Of a stretch of DNA of 64,000 nt, positions 1 through 17,578 are shown piece by piece; the stretch's first letter is position 1; each line of letters starts with the position of its first letter. The stretch lies in contig NZ_CP108088.1 in the NCBI RefSeq assembly GCF_036192275.1, forward strand, positions 8,852,001 through 8,916,000. Reading direction: 5' to 3'. The stretch comes from Streptomyces sp. NBC_00250 (GTDB lineage Bacteria; Actinomycetota; Actinomycetes; Streptomycetales; Streptomycetaceae). A program made the translations under genes and the position numbers. The notes beneath the pieces are model-generated. The model ran no database searches. It saw only the letters and a program-made list of their open reading frames with translations, and was not told the DNA's origin.

Positions 1-9093
<9,093 letters not shown>

Positions 9094-9287
9094 CAACGCC
9101 CCCGTGGCTCTGCCCGGCGGCGGCCCCCTCACAGCCCGCGAGAGCGACCGCCCCCGTTTCGGTCTGGTCTGTCGCAATGATGACTGATCTTCATTTCACC
9201 CGGCGTCGCGGGCCGGGCGGGACTTTCCGGACACGACCGAGGGGCGAGGCGAATCCGCCGAGAGCACAGACGACCACCGAACCTGTT

Positions 9288-9332
9288 GGTGACGTGGGAC
9301 CCCCGGCTGACGTGCCGGGGTCCCACGTCACC
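9288..9332. terminator. 16-bp perfect inverted repeat upstream of the PKS/NRPS gene
   Basis: The arms 9288-9303 and 9317-9332 (GGTGACGTGGGACCCC and its complement) are perfectly complementary around a 13-nt loop. The loop itself carries another TGACGTG. The element lies about 80 bp after the GNAT stop and 195 bp before the assembly-line start, both on the minus strand. It could end the GNAT transcript or serve as an operator; the repeated TGACGTG core makes a protein site plausible. No U-tract follows, as is usual in Streptomyces. Confidence 0.55.
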
Positions 9333-9367
9333 CGTGCGCGCCGCCGACGGAATCTGCATCCGCCTTC

Positions 9368-9412
9368 AGATCCGCCAGATCCGCCAGATCCGCCAGATCC
9401 GCCAGATCCGCC
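9368..9412. repeat. Five 9-bp tandem repeats abutting the GNAT stop
   Basis: Five exact agatccgcc units end on the first base of the GNAT stop triplet (9412-9414 on the plus strand). Two degenerate copies continue inside the gene and encode its last residues (LDLEADL). The array therefore spans the stop codon. Confidence 0.9.
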
Positions 9413-10146
9413 TACAGATCCGCCTCCAGATCCAGGCGGAAACTCAACTGACTCCCGAGCTCCCGGAATCCGAGCGACCGCGCGACCCGGCGCGAGGCCG
9501 GCGGACGGGCCCGCCACTGGGGGAGGAGGCCCACGGTCAGGGCATGTGCCACGGCGGCGGAAGCAACCTGCCGGGCAAGGTGGCGGCCTCGCCACTGTGG
9601 ATGGGTCAGCACACAGACGTGCGCGGTCTCGGCGGGCCAAGCGCGGTACCCCGCGGCTGCGACCACCTCCGTACCCTCGCGCACGACGAACACGGGAGAG
9701 GTGATCTCCTCGACGCCGCTCTCCGCCACGTCATCGGGACCCGCCGACCGCAACAAGCCCTGCAGGGAGGGATGGCCGGGGTCCAGGTGCTCGACAGTGC
9801 CGTCGGCAGGCGCGGGGCGGAAGTCGGCCCCGGAGAGGTACGCCAAGGTGGCCGGCCCGAGCACCTCGGAGACGGGCAGTACGGCCTGGACCTTCTCCGG
9901 CCGCGTGAGGGAGTCGGTCGGCACCGAGGCCAGCGCACGGCGCAGCACTCCGGCGGCGCTCACGGTGGGAGCGGTGACGATCGCCGCGCCGCCGAGGACC
10001 ACAAGTCCGGCCCATGACGGCGGACACAGCGCCGAGGTCGGTGACACGACCACGGCGGGACCGTCAAGCGACGCGAAGGACACCGGCACATCGGCCAACG
10101 TCTCCCACAGCCCACGAGCACGCACCAGCAACGGATCATCAGTCAT
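9412..10146 (-). CDS. GNAT-family N-acetyltransferase
   Basis: A 244-aa protein. The C-terminal half carries an acetyltransferase fold: FVVREGTEVVAAAGYRAW, then the acetyl-CoA loop THPQWRGRHLARQV (Q/RxxGxG/A-like with the last glycine replaced), and a closing GFRELG element. The N-terminal half is a divergent GNAT-like region. ATG 10146 was chosen because a purine-rich ggaagga site lies just upstream; the same frame stays open further but without domain content. It is transcribed towards the assembly-line gene, from which a strong hairpin separates it. The substrate cannot be inferred. The C-terminus lies in a 9-bp repeat array and may be length-variable. Confidence 0.8.
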   Translation of the reverse strand: MTDDPLLVRARGLWETLADVPVSFASLDGPAVVVSPTSALCPPSWAGLVVLGGAAIVTAPTVSAAGVLRRALASVPTDSLTRPEKVQAVLPVSEVLGPATLAYLSGADFRPAPADGTVEHLDPGHPSLQGLLRSAGPDDVAESGVEEITSPVFVVREGTEVVAAAGYRAWPAETAHVCVLTHPQWRGRHLARQVASAAVAHALTVGLLPQWRARPPASRRVARSLGFRELGSQLSFRLDLEADL

Positions 10147-10200
10147 GCCCTGATCCTTCCACCAAGCCCTGACGCTTCCACCGAGCGGCCGATGCCCAGC

Positions 10201-10236
10201 ATGCGGGGCCCGGCTCGCACCGGCCGGGCCCCGCAT
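10201..10236 (-). terminator. Rho-independent-type terminator after the symporter gene
   Basis: A perfect 14-bp stem (10201-10214 with 10223-10236, ATGCGGGGCCCGGC and complement) with an 8-nt loop begins 22 nt after the symporter stop. It is very GC-rich and no clear U-run follows, which is typical of Streptomyces terminators. Confidence 0.8.
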
Positions 10237-10258
10237 CTGTCTCGATCCGACAACCAGC

Positions 10259-11704
10259 CTATTCCTGAAGGGACTTGGCTTCCGGCGCAGGAGCGGCCTC
10301 GGGGGTCTCAACGTTCTTCCCGGCCTTCACGGCCATCGGGGTCTCCCCGGCCTCCGGGGCCTTCGCCGTCTCGCCGGTCGCCTCCGGTACGAACGCGATC
10401 TCGCCGTTCAGCACCTTCTTGGCCGTCACCCGGTCCAGCGCGCCCTCCCAGCGCGAGACCACGAAGACGGCCACGCAGTTGCCGAGCAGGTTCGTCGCGA
10501 CGCGCATCGCGTCCATGATCCGGTCGACACCGAGCAGCAGGGCCACGGCACCGGCCGGGATGACCCCGAGCGCAGAAGCCGTCGCGGAGAGGGCGAGGAA
10601 CGCCGAGCCGGGGACGCCGGCCATGCCCTTGCTGGTCAGCATCAGGACCAGGACGACGGTGATCTGCTGGCCGAGGGTCAGGTCGACGCCCACCGCCTGG
10701 GCGATGAAGAGCGTACCGACGGACAGGTAGATGGAGGCGCCGTCCAGGTTGAACGAGTAGCCCGTGGGCAGCACCAGCCCGACCGCGTCGTCACGGCAGC
10801 CGGCAGCTCGCAGTTTCTGCATCATGCGGGGCATGACGGTCTCGCTGGAGGCCGTACCGAGCGCGAGGAGCATCTCCTCGCGCGTGTAGCGGACGAACTT
10901 CCAGAGGCTGAGCCCGGTGAGCGCCTTGAGCGCGACCGCCAGGGCGAGGAGGAAGAGCAGGGCGACGCCGTAACAGACGGCGATCAGCTTCCCGTACGTG
11001 GAGAGCGCGCCGAGTCCGTATTCGCCGACCAGATGCGCCGTCGCACCGAAGACCGCGAGCGGGGCGAGCTTCATGATGAAACCGACGATGGCGAAGACGA
11101 CTTCCTGCGCCTGTTCGATGGCGGGCAGGATGGCCGGCACCTTGGTGTGGCCGAGGTGGAGCAGGGCCGCGCCGACAAGGCAGGACAGGACGAGGACTTG
11201 GAGCAGCGAGTTCTCGGCGAAGGCGCCGACCGCACTGTCGGGCAGCGAGTGCAGGATGAACTCGGAGGTCGAGGGCAGCTCGCCACCGCCGGTCTTCTCG
11301 TCGACGGCGGAGGCGTCGAGCGTGGCCGGGTCGACGTTCATCCCGGTTCCGGGCCCGGCGAGGTTTCCGGCGAGGAGACCGAAGACGAGGGCGACGGTCG
11401 TCGCGACCTCGAACCAGATCAGGGCCTTGATCCCGATGCGGCCGAAGGCCTTGAGGTCACCAGCCTTCGTGATCCCGGCGACGACCACACAGAACACGAG
11501 CGGGGCGATCATCGCCTTGATGAGACGGACGAATCCGTCGCCGAGCGGCTGGGCGGCGGCTGCGGCCTCCGGCCACAGCCGACCGACGAGGACTCCGAGC
11601 AGGAGCGCGCAGGCGACCTGCGCGAACAGCGAGGTGCGCAGCAGACGGGCTGCGCGGCGCGCGAGGGACGGCGCGGGTGGAGCGGGTGGGGCGGCGTGCG
11701 GCAC
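10259..11704 (-). CDS. dctA: Dicarboxylate/amino acid:cation symporter (DctA type)
   Basis: About 481 aa with the usual DAACS membrane plan. The signature loops are visible: the serine-rich ALGTASSETVMPRMM hairpin, then TGYSFNLDGASIY, the TSKGMAGVPGSA loop and the NLLGN motif near the end. The family imports C4-dicarboxylates or acidic amino acids with protons or sodium. GTG 11704 is preferred because GGAGGA sits 6-7 nt upstream; ATG 11734 is in frame but lacks a site and abuts a palindrome. A 60-residue Glu/Ala/Pro/Lys-rich cytoplasmic tail follows the last membrane segment and looks repetitive. It is monocistronic, ending at the hairpin at 10201-10236. Confidence 0.93.
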   Translation of the reverse strand: MPHAAPPAPPAPSLARRAARLLRTSLFAQVACALLLGVLVGRLWPEAAAAAQPLGDGFVRLIKAMIAPLVFCVVVAGITKAGDLKAFGRIGIKALIWFEVATTVALVFGLLAGNLAGPGTGMNVDPATLDASAVDEKTGGGELPSTSEFILHSLPDSAVGAFAENSLLQVLVLSCLVGAALLHLGHTKVPAILPAIEQAQEVVFAIVGFIMKLAPLAVFGATAHLVGEYGLGALSTYGKLIAVCYGVALLFLLALAVALKALTGLSLWKFVRYTREEMLLALGTASSETVMPRMMQKLRAAGCRDDAVGLVLPTGYSFNLDGASIYLSVGTLFIAQAVGVDLTLGQQITVVLVLMLTSKGMAGVPGSAFLALSATASALGVIPAGAVALLLGVDRIMDAMRVATNLLGNCVAVFVVSRWEGALDRVTAKKVLNGEIAFVPEATGETAKAPEAGETPMAVKAGKNVETPEAAPAPEAKSLQE

Positions 11705-11734
11705 GGGCACTCCTCCATAGCGGACTTCTGTCAT

Positions 11735-11752
11735 GCGGAAACCAACTTCCGC
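11735..11752. promoter_or_regulatory. Palindrome GCGGAA-N6-TTCCGC upstream of the symporter
   Basis: A 6-bp perfect inverted repeat with a 6-nt centre lies about 30 bp upstream of the preferred GTG start. It could be an operator or a leader hairpin. It would be awkwardly placed if translation began at ATG 11734. Confidence 0.4.
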
Positions 11753-11894
11753 TGTGCGCGCCACTATTGCGGAGCTACGCATTCCACAGAAGACCCCATG
11801 CTCCCTCCATGTAAATCCTGGATCATGCTCCAAACCCGTCAGTCAGGGTTGGCGCGAGGGCGGGCGGTACCGGCACGCCCACGACGCCGCCCAG

Positions 11895-12421
11895 GACGTG
11901 CACGGCGGCCTCGGCGCGCTGGCGCAGCTGTCCGTGCCGGCGTGCAGCAACCGCATCCCGGAGCAGCGGGTGAAGGAAGTGCTGGAGGAGGTCGGTCTCG
12001 TCGACGTGGCGCGGCGCCGCATCGGCGAATCCTTGCTCCGCGTGAGACCGCGGCTAGGCGTCGAGTCGCCCCTGCTCGGCGACCCGCCAGTGCTGTTGTT
12101 CGACGAGCCGCTCAACGGACTCGACCCTGAGGGCGTGAAATGGGTGCGCGAACTGTTCCGGCACCTCGCCGCCGAGGGCCGCACCGCATTCGTCGCCAGC
12201 CACCTGATGCCGGAGATGGAGCACACTGCCGACCGGCTGATCGTCATCGGCCGGGGTGAGTTGATCGCGGCGGAGAGCCTCGCGAAGTTCCGCGCGAGGC
12301 ATCCGTCCGGAGCGTGCAGGTCAACACGCGGGCGGCGGCGGTCACCCTGCGGGACCTCCTGGCGGCGGAGGGCGCGGCGGTGGACCCGCCCGGCGACGGT
12401 CTGACCGTGTCACCGGCCTGA
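11895..12421 (+). pseudogene. Decayed ABC-transporter ATPase (drug-export type)
   Basis: The frame up to about 12300 reads like the second half of a Streptomyces exporter ATPase: VLEEVGLVDVARRRIG, then LGDPPVLLFDEPLNGLDPEG (Walker B and D-loop), then FVASHLMPEMEHTADRL. The Walker A half is missing, and the signature region reads SLLRVRPRLG where relatives have an SLGMRQRLG-like motif. After about 12300 the conserved tail continues only in another frame (AAEGAAVDPPGDGLTV), ending at TGA 12421. There is no plausible start or ribosome site. A 5' deletion plus at least one frameshift makes it non-functional. Confidence 0.8.
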
Positions 12422-12470
12422 CAGCGGATGGATCGGCGAGAGCCCCCCAGTACCTCGCAGGGGAGTCCCG

Positions 12471-12890
12471 ATGAAATCGACAACCGGCCCGGCAACCGGC
12501 CCGAGTTCATACGGGACGGCATCCCCCTGGAGATCGCCATCACCGGGAATGCGACCAGGTCATGGTCACGGCGCTCCGGCCCGTCGGCGCACTCGCGATG
12601 GTGGGGGAGCACAACACGGGAACGGTCCGTACGACGTTCGCCGTCGTCCCGGTCCGACGTTCGCTGATGGCGGCCAAGGCCGTCGCCTTCGCGGCCGTCG
12701 CGACTGCTCCTCGCCTCCACACTGCTCGCCCCGGAGTGCGCGCTCGCCGGGATGGCCCTCGGAACCGTCGTCCGCCATACAGCGGCGGCCACCGTGATCA
12801 CGACGGTCGCGATCTTCCTCGTCCTGTCCAACGCCCCCACCGACGGCCGCTACTGGTCGGCGCTCGCGAGCCGCGCCATGCCCTTCCGTA
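12471..12890 (+). pseudogene. Decayed ABC-2 permease partner
   Basis: Fragments in different frames match an ABC-2 exporter permease: GALAMVGEHNTGTVRTTFA (relatives have a SEYSTGTIR-like motif), VRRSLMAAKAVAFAAVA, then LGTVVRHTAAATVITTVAIFL and a terminal segment with WSALASRAMPF. Frames change near 12700 and 12760 and no intact ORF spans them. It sits directly after the dead ATPase, so a former two-gene exporter operon has been lost. Family assignment rests on residual motifs only. Confidence 0.7.
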
Positions 12891-13082
12891 TACGGATCCG
12901 ACCCCCGGATGTCGGTGCTCCGTCCCCGACCGACTTCCCTGGAGCACGGGCGGAGCCTGGACGGTCTACCTGGCGTGGACGTTGGGCGCGGCGGCGGCCA
13001 ACGGGAACGGTTCGGGCAGGCCGGGCAGGCCAGGCAAGCGCGGCAGCCCGACAGGCCCGGCGGATCAGGGAGGCCCGGCAGG

Positions 13083-13961
13083 TCAGGGACTGGCGATGAG
13101 CTCGCCGAGCCGCATGGCGAGCCACGGCCTGCGACCACCCGCTCTCATCTGGCCGCGCGCGATCGCCTTCCAGATGGGCATGCGGTGGAAGGAGACCAGC
13201 AGGAATGCGACCGGAGCCGCCGTGATCCTGCAGTCGTACGCGCGCGGCGGGGCGTCCCGCGTCACCGTCGCCGTCCCGTCGTCGATGACGACCGCAAGCC
13301 GCGGACCGCCCTTGATTGCGAGGTCGAAGGCGATGTCGACGCCACGCGCCTTCGCCGTGTCCAGGGCCAGTGGCATCAGCGTCGGCATCGACTGCCCGAG
13401 CACCAGGCTCGCCTCCTCGGGGCCGATCGGCCAGGGGAGTCCGGCGCCGCGGGCGATGTCGAGGCCGTGTACGAGGGTCTCGCTGAGCATCAGACCGGTC
13501 GCCGCCGCCAGCGTGAGCGCAGACTCCTTCCCGAGCCAAGGGGCGGTGACGGGGGTGTCCGGTGAGAGTCCTTCGGTCACCCGCAGGAACATCTCGCTCC
13601 GCTCGGAGACGAAGTCGCCGAGACCGGCACGCTCCTCACCGCTGAAGAGGCCGATGGACGTGGCGTTCATGGCCGCGATCCGCTCGCCGAACGACCGGCC
13701 GTCGTCCGGTGGCAGGAGGCCGTCCCACTCCACGGACTCGTCGGTGAAGCCGACGGAGTAGGCGAAGTGCACGCCCGCGAGGTGGGCGCCGACATCACCC
13801 ACTGTCCACACGGGGACACCGGAAGGCGCGTCCATGTCCCGGACCCCTTGCAGCAGTCGGACCAGCCGCGGAACCACGTCCCTCAATGCGGCACGGGTCC
13901 TCTCGTGCTCTGCGAAGGGATCGAACTCCGCGAAGGAATCGAACCGCGTGACAGTACCCAT
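13083..13961 (-). CDS. Maleylpyruvate isomerase-family / DinB-like protein
   Basis: A 292-aa protein. An N-terminal mycothiol-dependent maleylpyruvate isomerase-type four-helix domain (about 20-190) contains WTVGDVGAHLAGVHFAY and a later SETLVHGLDIARG helix; the latter histidine-bearing element is typical of the metal site. The C-terminal 90 residues resemble the SCP2-like domain that often follows (FDLAIKGGPRLAVVIDDG). ATG 13961 follows GGGGGAG at normal spacing; the same frame runs further upstream but only as low-complexity Ala/Val. Family members are thiol-transfer or detoxification enzymes; the substrate here is unknown. A paralogue lies at 59515-60315. Confidence 0.82.
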   Translation of the reverse strand: MGTVTRFDSFAEFDPFAEHERTRAALRDVVPRLVRLLQGVRDMDAPSGVPVWTVGDVGAHLAGVHFAYSVGFTDESVEWDGLLPPDDGRSFGERIAAMNATSIGLFSGEERAGLGDFVSERSEMFLRVTEGLSPDTPVTAPWLGKESALTLAAATGLMLSETLVHGLDIARGAGLPWPIGPEEASLVLGQSMPTLMPLALDTAKARGVDIAFDLAIKGGPRLAVVIDDGTATVTRDAPPRAYDCRITAAPVAFLLVSFHRMPIWKAIARGQMRAGGRRPWLAMRLGELIASP

Positions 13962-14149
13962 GACAACTCCCCCAAGCTGCGGACGGGCCCGAAGGTTACC
14001 GCCGGGTAGAGAGGTTGCGGTAGAGCTCCCGCGCGCCGCCCCCGACACCGCCTCGAACACGGCCCCCAACACCGCCTCCAACGCTGCCTCTATCCGGCCC
14101 GAAACATCGCCCCGCACACCCGCCCCCCCCCACGACAAGGGAGCACACC

Positions 14150-14768
14150 ATGCATTCCGCCCGACTCCGCCGAGCGGCGGCCGTGACCGGGGCGCTGACA
14201 GCAGCTTTACTCGCCTGGCTGCCGCGCCTATCCGGCTCTGCGGCCGCGCAGAGCAGCAACGGGAACCTCGCCCCGGTCACCAGGACGAGCCCGCCCTTGG
14301 CCGCATCCTGATCAACCCGGCCACGGCAGACCTGGTGCTTTCGCGGCGGCCCACGGCTACGACAGGACCGCCGGCGAGGCCAGGCCGCCGCGCCCCGAGG
14401 AGACGCCTCTGGACGAGGACGGCCTCACCGCCCTGCACGGGTACCGACCGGGCGACGTGCCCCCGTGGCAGGACCCCCTTCTCTGAGGAGGAGGCCCAGG
14501 AGACTCAGACCGGGATCAAGGTCAACGGCCTGAGCGTGCCGGTCCACGGCTGCTTCGGAGAGCTATCGGACGCTCCACGAGCCCAAGCGGACGAGCATCG
14601 ACCCGACGTTCCCCTTCCCACTGTCCGCGGAGGCGCACGCCCGAGCCAAGGCCGACTCACGGACGCAGTGGGTGAATGAAGCGGATCTCCACCGAGGTCG
14701 CCGACGCCCTCACCGCCTACCGCATCCAGCGCGCCACCCGACTGGCCCTGGCGACCGCCCTCCCCTGA
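14150..14768 (+). pseudogene. Secreted-protein gene broken by several frameshifts
   Basis: ATG 14150 has a good aagggag site and encodes an Arg-rich N-terminus, a hydrophobic core (GALTAALLAWLP) and an AAA-type cleavage region, i.e. a signal peptide. That frame stops early. Homogeneous coding continues in other frames: LGRILINPATADLVLSR; AHGYDRTAGEARPPRPEETP through DVPPWQDPLL; EETQTGIKVNGLSVPVHGCF; SYRTLHEPKRTSIDPTFPFP; and KRISTEVADALTAYRIQR ending at TGA 14768. At least four frame changes are needed to link them. The restored product would be about 200 residues, exported and hydrophilic. I do not recognise the family. Confidence 0.7.
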
Positions 14769-14894
14769 CACGCCACCACCGGTGCAGCCCGTCTCGTCCG
14801 CGGACCCGAGCGGTGCCGGACTCCGCCGAGCGATGCCGGTCGGTGCCGGACCCTGCCCATTGGTACCGGTCCCTGCCGGTCGGTGCCGCCCGGG

Positions 14895-16058
14895 TCACGG
14901 GGAGACGGTGGCGGCCGGCGGGGTCCAGCGACGGGTACGGGAGGGTGCGTCGGGGACGCCGTACTCCTTCCTGAGGTTTTCGGGAATGGCGTAGTGCATG
15001 ACGCGCCCACGGGTGAGCGAGGACAGCTCGAAGACCGTGGTGAGGTGCCCGAGCCGGTCGAGGGCCCAGGCGCCGAGCGGGGAACGGTCCTCGATGCTCT
15101 CCAGCACGCCCAGGAGGTGGGGCACGGCCTTGACGACGGTGTCCCACGGGGTGCTCGGGACCTCAAGCCAGTCGGCGCAGGTGTCGCCGACGAGATACCG
15201 GACGAGAGCGGGCACGACCGGGTCGAACAGCGTCCCCGGCACGATGTCCTCGTAGAGACGGATGAGCTGCCGGGTCAGGTGGGCGCCCTCAGGGGACGGC
15301 CCCATGTGCCGGATCATGTACAGATCGAGGAACCGGCGTGCCTCGTCGAGGGACTTGGGGACGGCGTCCTGGTCGACCCCCAGCATCGAGCCGACCACAC
15401 GCCAGGCGTAGTAGTACGCCTCCGCCCCCTCCTCCGACATGTGGATGCCGAGACGGTGCAGGCTGTCCAGCACGAGCAGCGAGAAGAACATCTGCCCGCC
15501 GATCATGTCCTCCTGACAGATCGGCACCCCCGACGCCCCGATGTCCCAGCGGTCCTCGCGCCTGAGGTGGTGACGGATGGAGGCGTGGAGCAGCCGGACC
15601 TTCTGCGCGGCGGGGATGAAGCGGCTGCCGGCCTCGAAGGCATCGGGCTGCATCAGGTAGACGGTGAACTGGCCGGTCGCCGCCATGCGCGTGGAGGGGT
15701 AGTTCAGCCCGTGGGTCGTCGACAGCAGCTTCGCGACGTGGGGGACGAGATAGCAGGCCGGCATGGAGGCGAAGGACAGGGCGGTGGCGATGTGCACGTT
15801 GTTGTCGATGAAGAACAGCCGGGCCCGCTCCATCTCGTCCCAGTCCACCCAGGCCGGTGGGGCGCTCGTGGCCTCCAGATACTCCCTGGCGACATCGGGC
15901 AACCCGTCCGGCACGGGAGCGCCTGCGGTGGAGAAGAAGCGCATGAGCGTGTTGAAGGTACCCATCTCGCCGCGTTCGAAGAGAGCGGCGACGGTGGCAT
16001 CGGCGAGCTCGTCGCCGCTCTGTCGAAGGGCGTTCATCGATGCCTCGGTGTCGGACAC
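14895..16058 (-). CDS. MpaB-family (DUF2236) oxygenase-like protein
   Basis: A 387-aa protein of the DUF2236/MpaB family, which includes haem-b latex-clearing proteins and bacterial oxygenases. Visible family features are a helical region rich in aromatics and histidines: FFIDNNVHIATALSFASMPACYL, KVRLLHASIRHHL and GVPICQEDMIGGQMFFSLL. No signal peptide is seen, unlike secreted Lcp. GTG 16058 follows AGGAG at 7 nt. It lies downstream of the polyprenyl synthase pair, separated by 195 bp of tandem repeats. The context suggests oxidation of an isoprenoid made by its neighbour, but the link is inferred from order alone. Confidence 0.82.
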   Translation of the reverse strand: MSDTEASMNALRQSGDELADATVAALFERGEMGTFNTLMRFFSTAGAPVPDGLPDVAREYLEATSAPPAWVDWDEMERARLFFIDNNVHIATALSFASMPACYLVPHVAKLLSTTHGLNYPSTRMAATGQFTVYLMQPDAFEAGSRFIPAAQKVRLLHASIRHHLRREDRWDIGASGVPICQEDMIGGQMFFSLLVLDSLHRLGIHMSEEGAEAYYYAWRVVGSMLGVDQDAVPKSLDEARRFLDLYMIRHMGPSPEGAHLTRQLIRLYEDIVPGTLFDPVVPALVRYLVGDTCADWLEVPSTPWDTVVKAVPHLLGVLESIEDRSPLGAWALDRLGHLTTVFELSSLTRGRVMHYAIPENLRKEYGVPDAPSRTRRWTPPAATVSP

Positions 16059-16090
16059 GGCAGGACTCCTTGAAAGTGACGGCCACGGGC

Positions 16091-16141
16091 GGAAGGGACA
16101 GCTGGACGGAAGGGACAGCTGGACGGGAGGGACAGCTGGAC
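16091..16141. repeat. Three 17-bp tandem repeats
   Basis: Three copies of ggaagggacagctggac (the last with one change) lie upstream of the MpaB-family start, within the gap to the polyprenyl synthase gene. Confidence 0.9.
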
Positions 16142-16182
16142 GGGAGGGTGCGGGGCGAGGCGAGCGGACGTCGGATCAGGCT

Positions 16183-16242
16183 GGATCGACTCAGGCCGGA
16201 TCGACTCAGGCCGGATCGACTCAGACCGGATCGGATCACGCC
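16183..16242. repeat. Four 15-bp tandem repeats after the polyprenyl synthase stop
   Basis: Four copies of ggatcgactcaggcc (the last with one change) end 12 bp beyond the polyprenyl synthase stop codon. The unit differs from the neighbouring 17-bp array. Confidence 0.9.
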
Positions 16243-16254
16243 GGAAGGGCCGGG

Positions 16255-17307
16255 TCAGGACAGACGGACCGCGGCCGAGTGGGCGAGACCGGTCAAGGCA
16301 TGGACCGCAGGCGAAGGCAGGTCCAGCTCGTGGAGCGCACCGAGCGCCTCCTCGACCCGGGCGGCGATCATGCTCTCGACCCGGTCGGGTGTCCTGAGCC
16401 GCCGCATCACCTCGCGTACGGCCTCCAGACCGTCTTCGTCCAGGTCGTGCCGCCCGAGCAGGGTGCGCAGCTGCTCGCGGTCGCCGGAGCCGGCGATGCG
16501 CCAGGTCTCCGCGAGGAGCGCGGTCGGCCGATGGCCGCGTACGTCGTCGGCGTTGGCCTTGCCCGTGCTTCGTGTGTCCCCGAACAGGCCGAGTAGATCG
16601 TCCCGCAGCTGGAAGGCCTCGCCCAGCGGCAGCCCGTAGGCGCTGTACCCCTCGCGCAGCCGCTCGCCGGCCCCGGCCAGGGCGCCACCGATCAACAGGG
16701 GCTGCTCGACGGTGTACTTGGCGGTCTTGTAGCGGATGACCTTGAGCGACGCCGCCGTGTCCGGGGCGGCACCGGTGTGCAGGATCTCCAGACACTCGCC
16801 GGCGATCAGGTCACGGGCCAGCGCCGCCCACAGCGGGCGGGCCCGGCCGAGATAGGCGGCGGGCAGACCACTGGTGGCGAAGAGCTGCCCGGCGAGGGAC
16901 ATGAGCAGATCGCCGACGAGCATGGCCAACGACCGTGCGGCGTCCGCAGCCCGGGGATGGTGCCGTACGACACCGCCGAGGGCCACGTGAGCGGTGGGCC
17001 GCCCGTGGCGCAGCGGACTGTCGTCGATGAGGTCGTCGTGGACGACGGCGGCCGCGTGCACCAGCTCCATGGAGGCCGCCGCCCGCACCAAGGCGTCGCT
17101 GTCGGGCTGCCGCGCCGCGCGCCAGCCCCAGTAGCAGAAAGCCGCCCGTAACCGTTTGCCGACGGCGACGGCGGCCTCCAGCTGCTCGGCCACCGACCCA
17201 AGGGCCGGATCGACCGTCGCAAGCAGATCGGCCTCATCGGCGACGAAGCGATGCAGCACCTGGTCGACACGGGCCTTGAACGCGGCCGACTCCCAGCGCT
17301 CAGTCAC
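16255..17307 (-). CDS. Polyprenyl diphosphate synthase
   Basis: A 350-aa trans-isoprenyl diphosphate synthase. The first aspartate-rich motif is DDLIDD (91-96), preceded by ELVHAAAVVH; the second is DDLLGLFGD (236-244). A KYTVEQPLLIG element near 197-208 lies between them. It condenses isopentenyl diphosphate with an allylic diphosphate; product length (C15-C20 or longer) cannot be fixed by eye. GTG 17307 overlaps the end of the small upstream gene, so the two are translationally coupled. The downstream MpaB-family gene may use its product. Tandem repeats follow the stop. Confidence 0.92.
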   Translation of the reverse strand: MTERWESAAFKARVDQVLHRFVADEADLLATVDPALGSVAEQLEAAVAVGKRLRAAFCYWGWRAARQPDSDALVRAAASMELVHAAAVVHDDLIDDSPLRHGRPTAHVALGGVVRHHPRAADAARSLAMLVGDLLMSLAGQLFATSGLPAAYLGRARPLWAALARDLIAGECLEILHTGAAPDTAASLKVIRYKTAKYTVEQPLLIGGALAGAGERLREGYSAYGLPLGEAFQLRDDLLGLFGDTRSTGKANADDVRGHRPTALLAETWRIAGSGDREQLRTLLGRHDLDEDGLEAVREVMRRLRTPDRVESMIAARVEEALGALHELDLPSPAVHALTGLAHSAAVRLS

Positions 17308-17578
17308 CGTCGCCCACCCGCCCGGCCAGCACGTGCCGGGCGAGCACCTCCAGATGCGCCGGGGGCACGGAGGCGTAGCGATCCAGCACAAGACGCCCAC
17401 GCGCCGTCAGATCCCGCTCGGCCTCGACGACCAACTCCGCCGCGTCCGAGCGCCGCGCCAGCCCCCGTACGACCCCGAGCGCGGACCCCAACGTGCCCGC
17501 GGCCACATCGGCCAGCCCAGCCACCAGCAGCACAGCCTGCTCGCCGGGCCCTCCACGGCGCCCCGCTTCCCGACTCAT
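17300..17578 (-). CDS. Small protein coupled to the polyprenyl synthase
   Basis: A 92-aa protein starting at ATG 17578 behind a gggggag site. Its last codons overlap the start of the polyprenyl synthase gene by 8 nt. The middle (LLVAGLADVAAGTLGSALGVVRGL) is a helical, weakly hydrophobic stretch followed by a charged helix (ELVVEAERDLTARGRLVLDRY). I do not recognise a family. Tight coupling suggests a subunit, membrane tether or regulator of the synthase, which is inference. Confidence 0.75.
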   Translation of the reverse strand: MSREAGRRGGPGEQAVLLVAGLADVAAGTLGSALGVVRGLARRSDAAELVVEAERDLTARGRLVLDRYASVPPAHLEVLARHVLAGRVGDGD

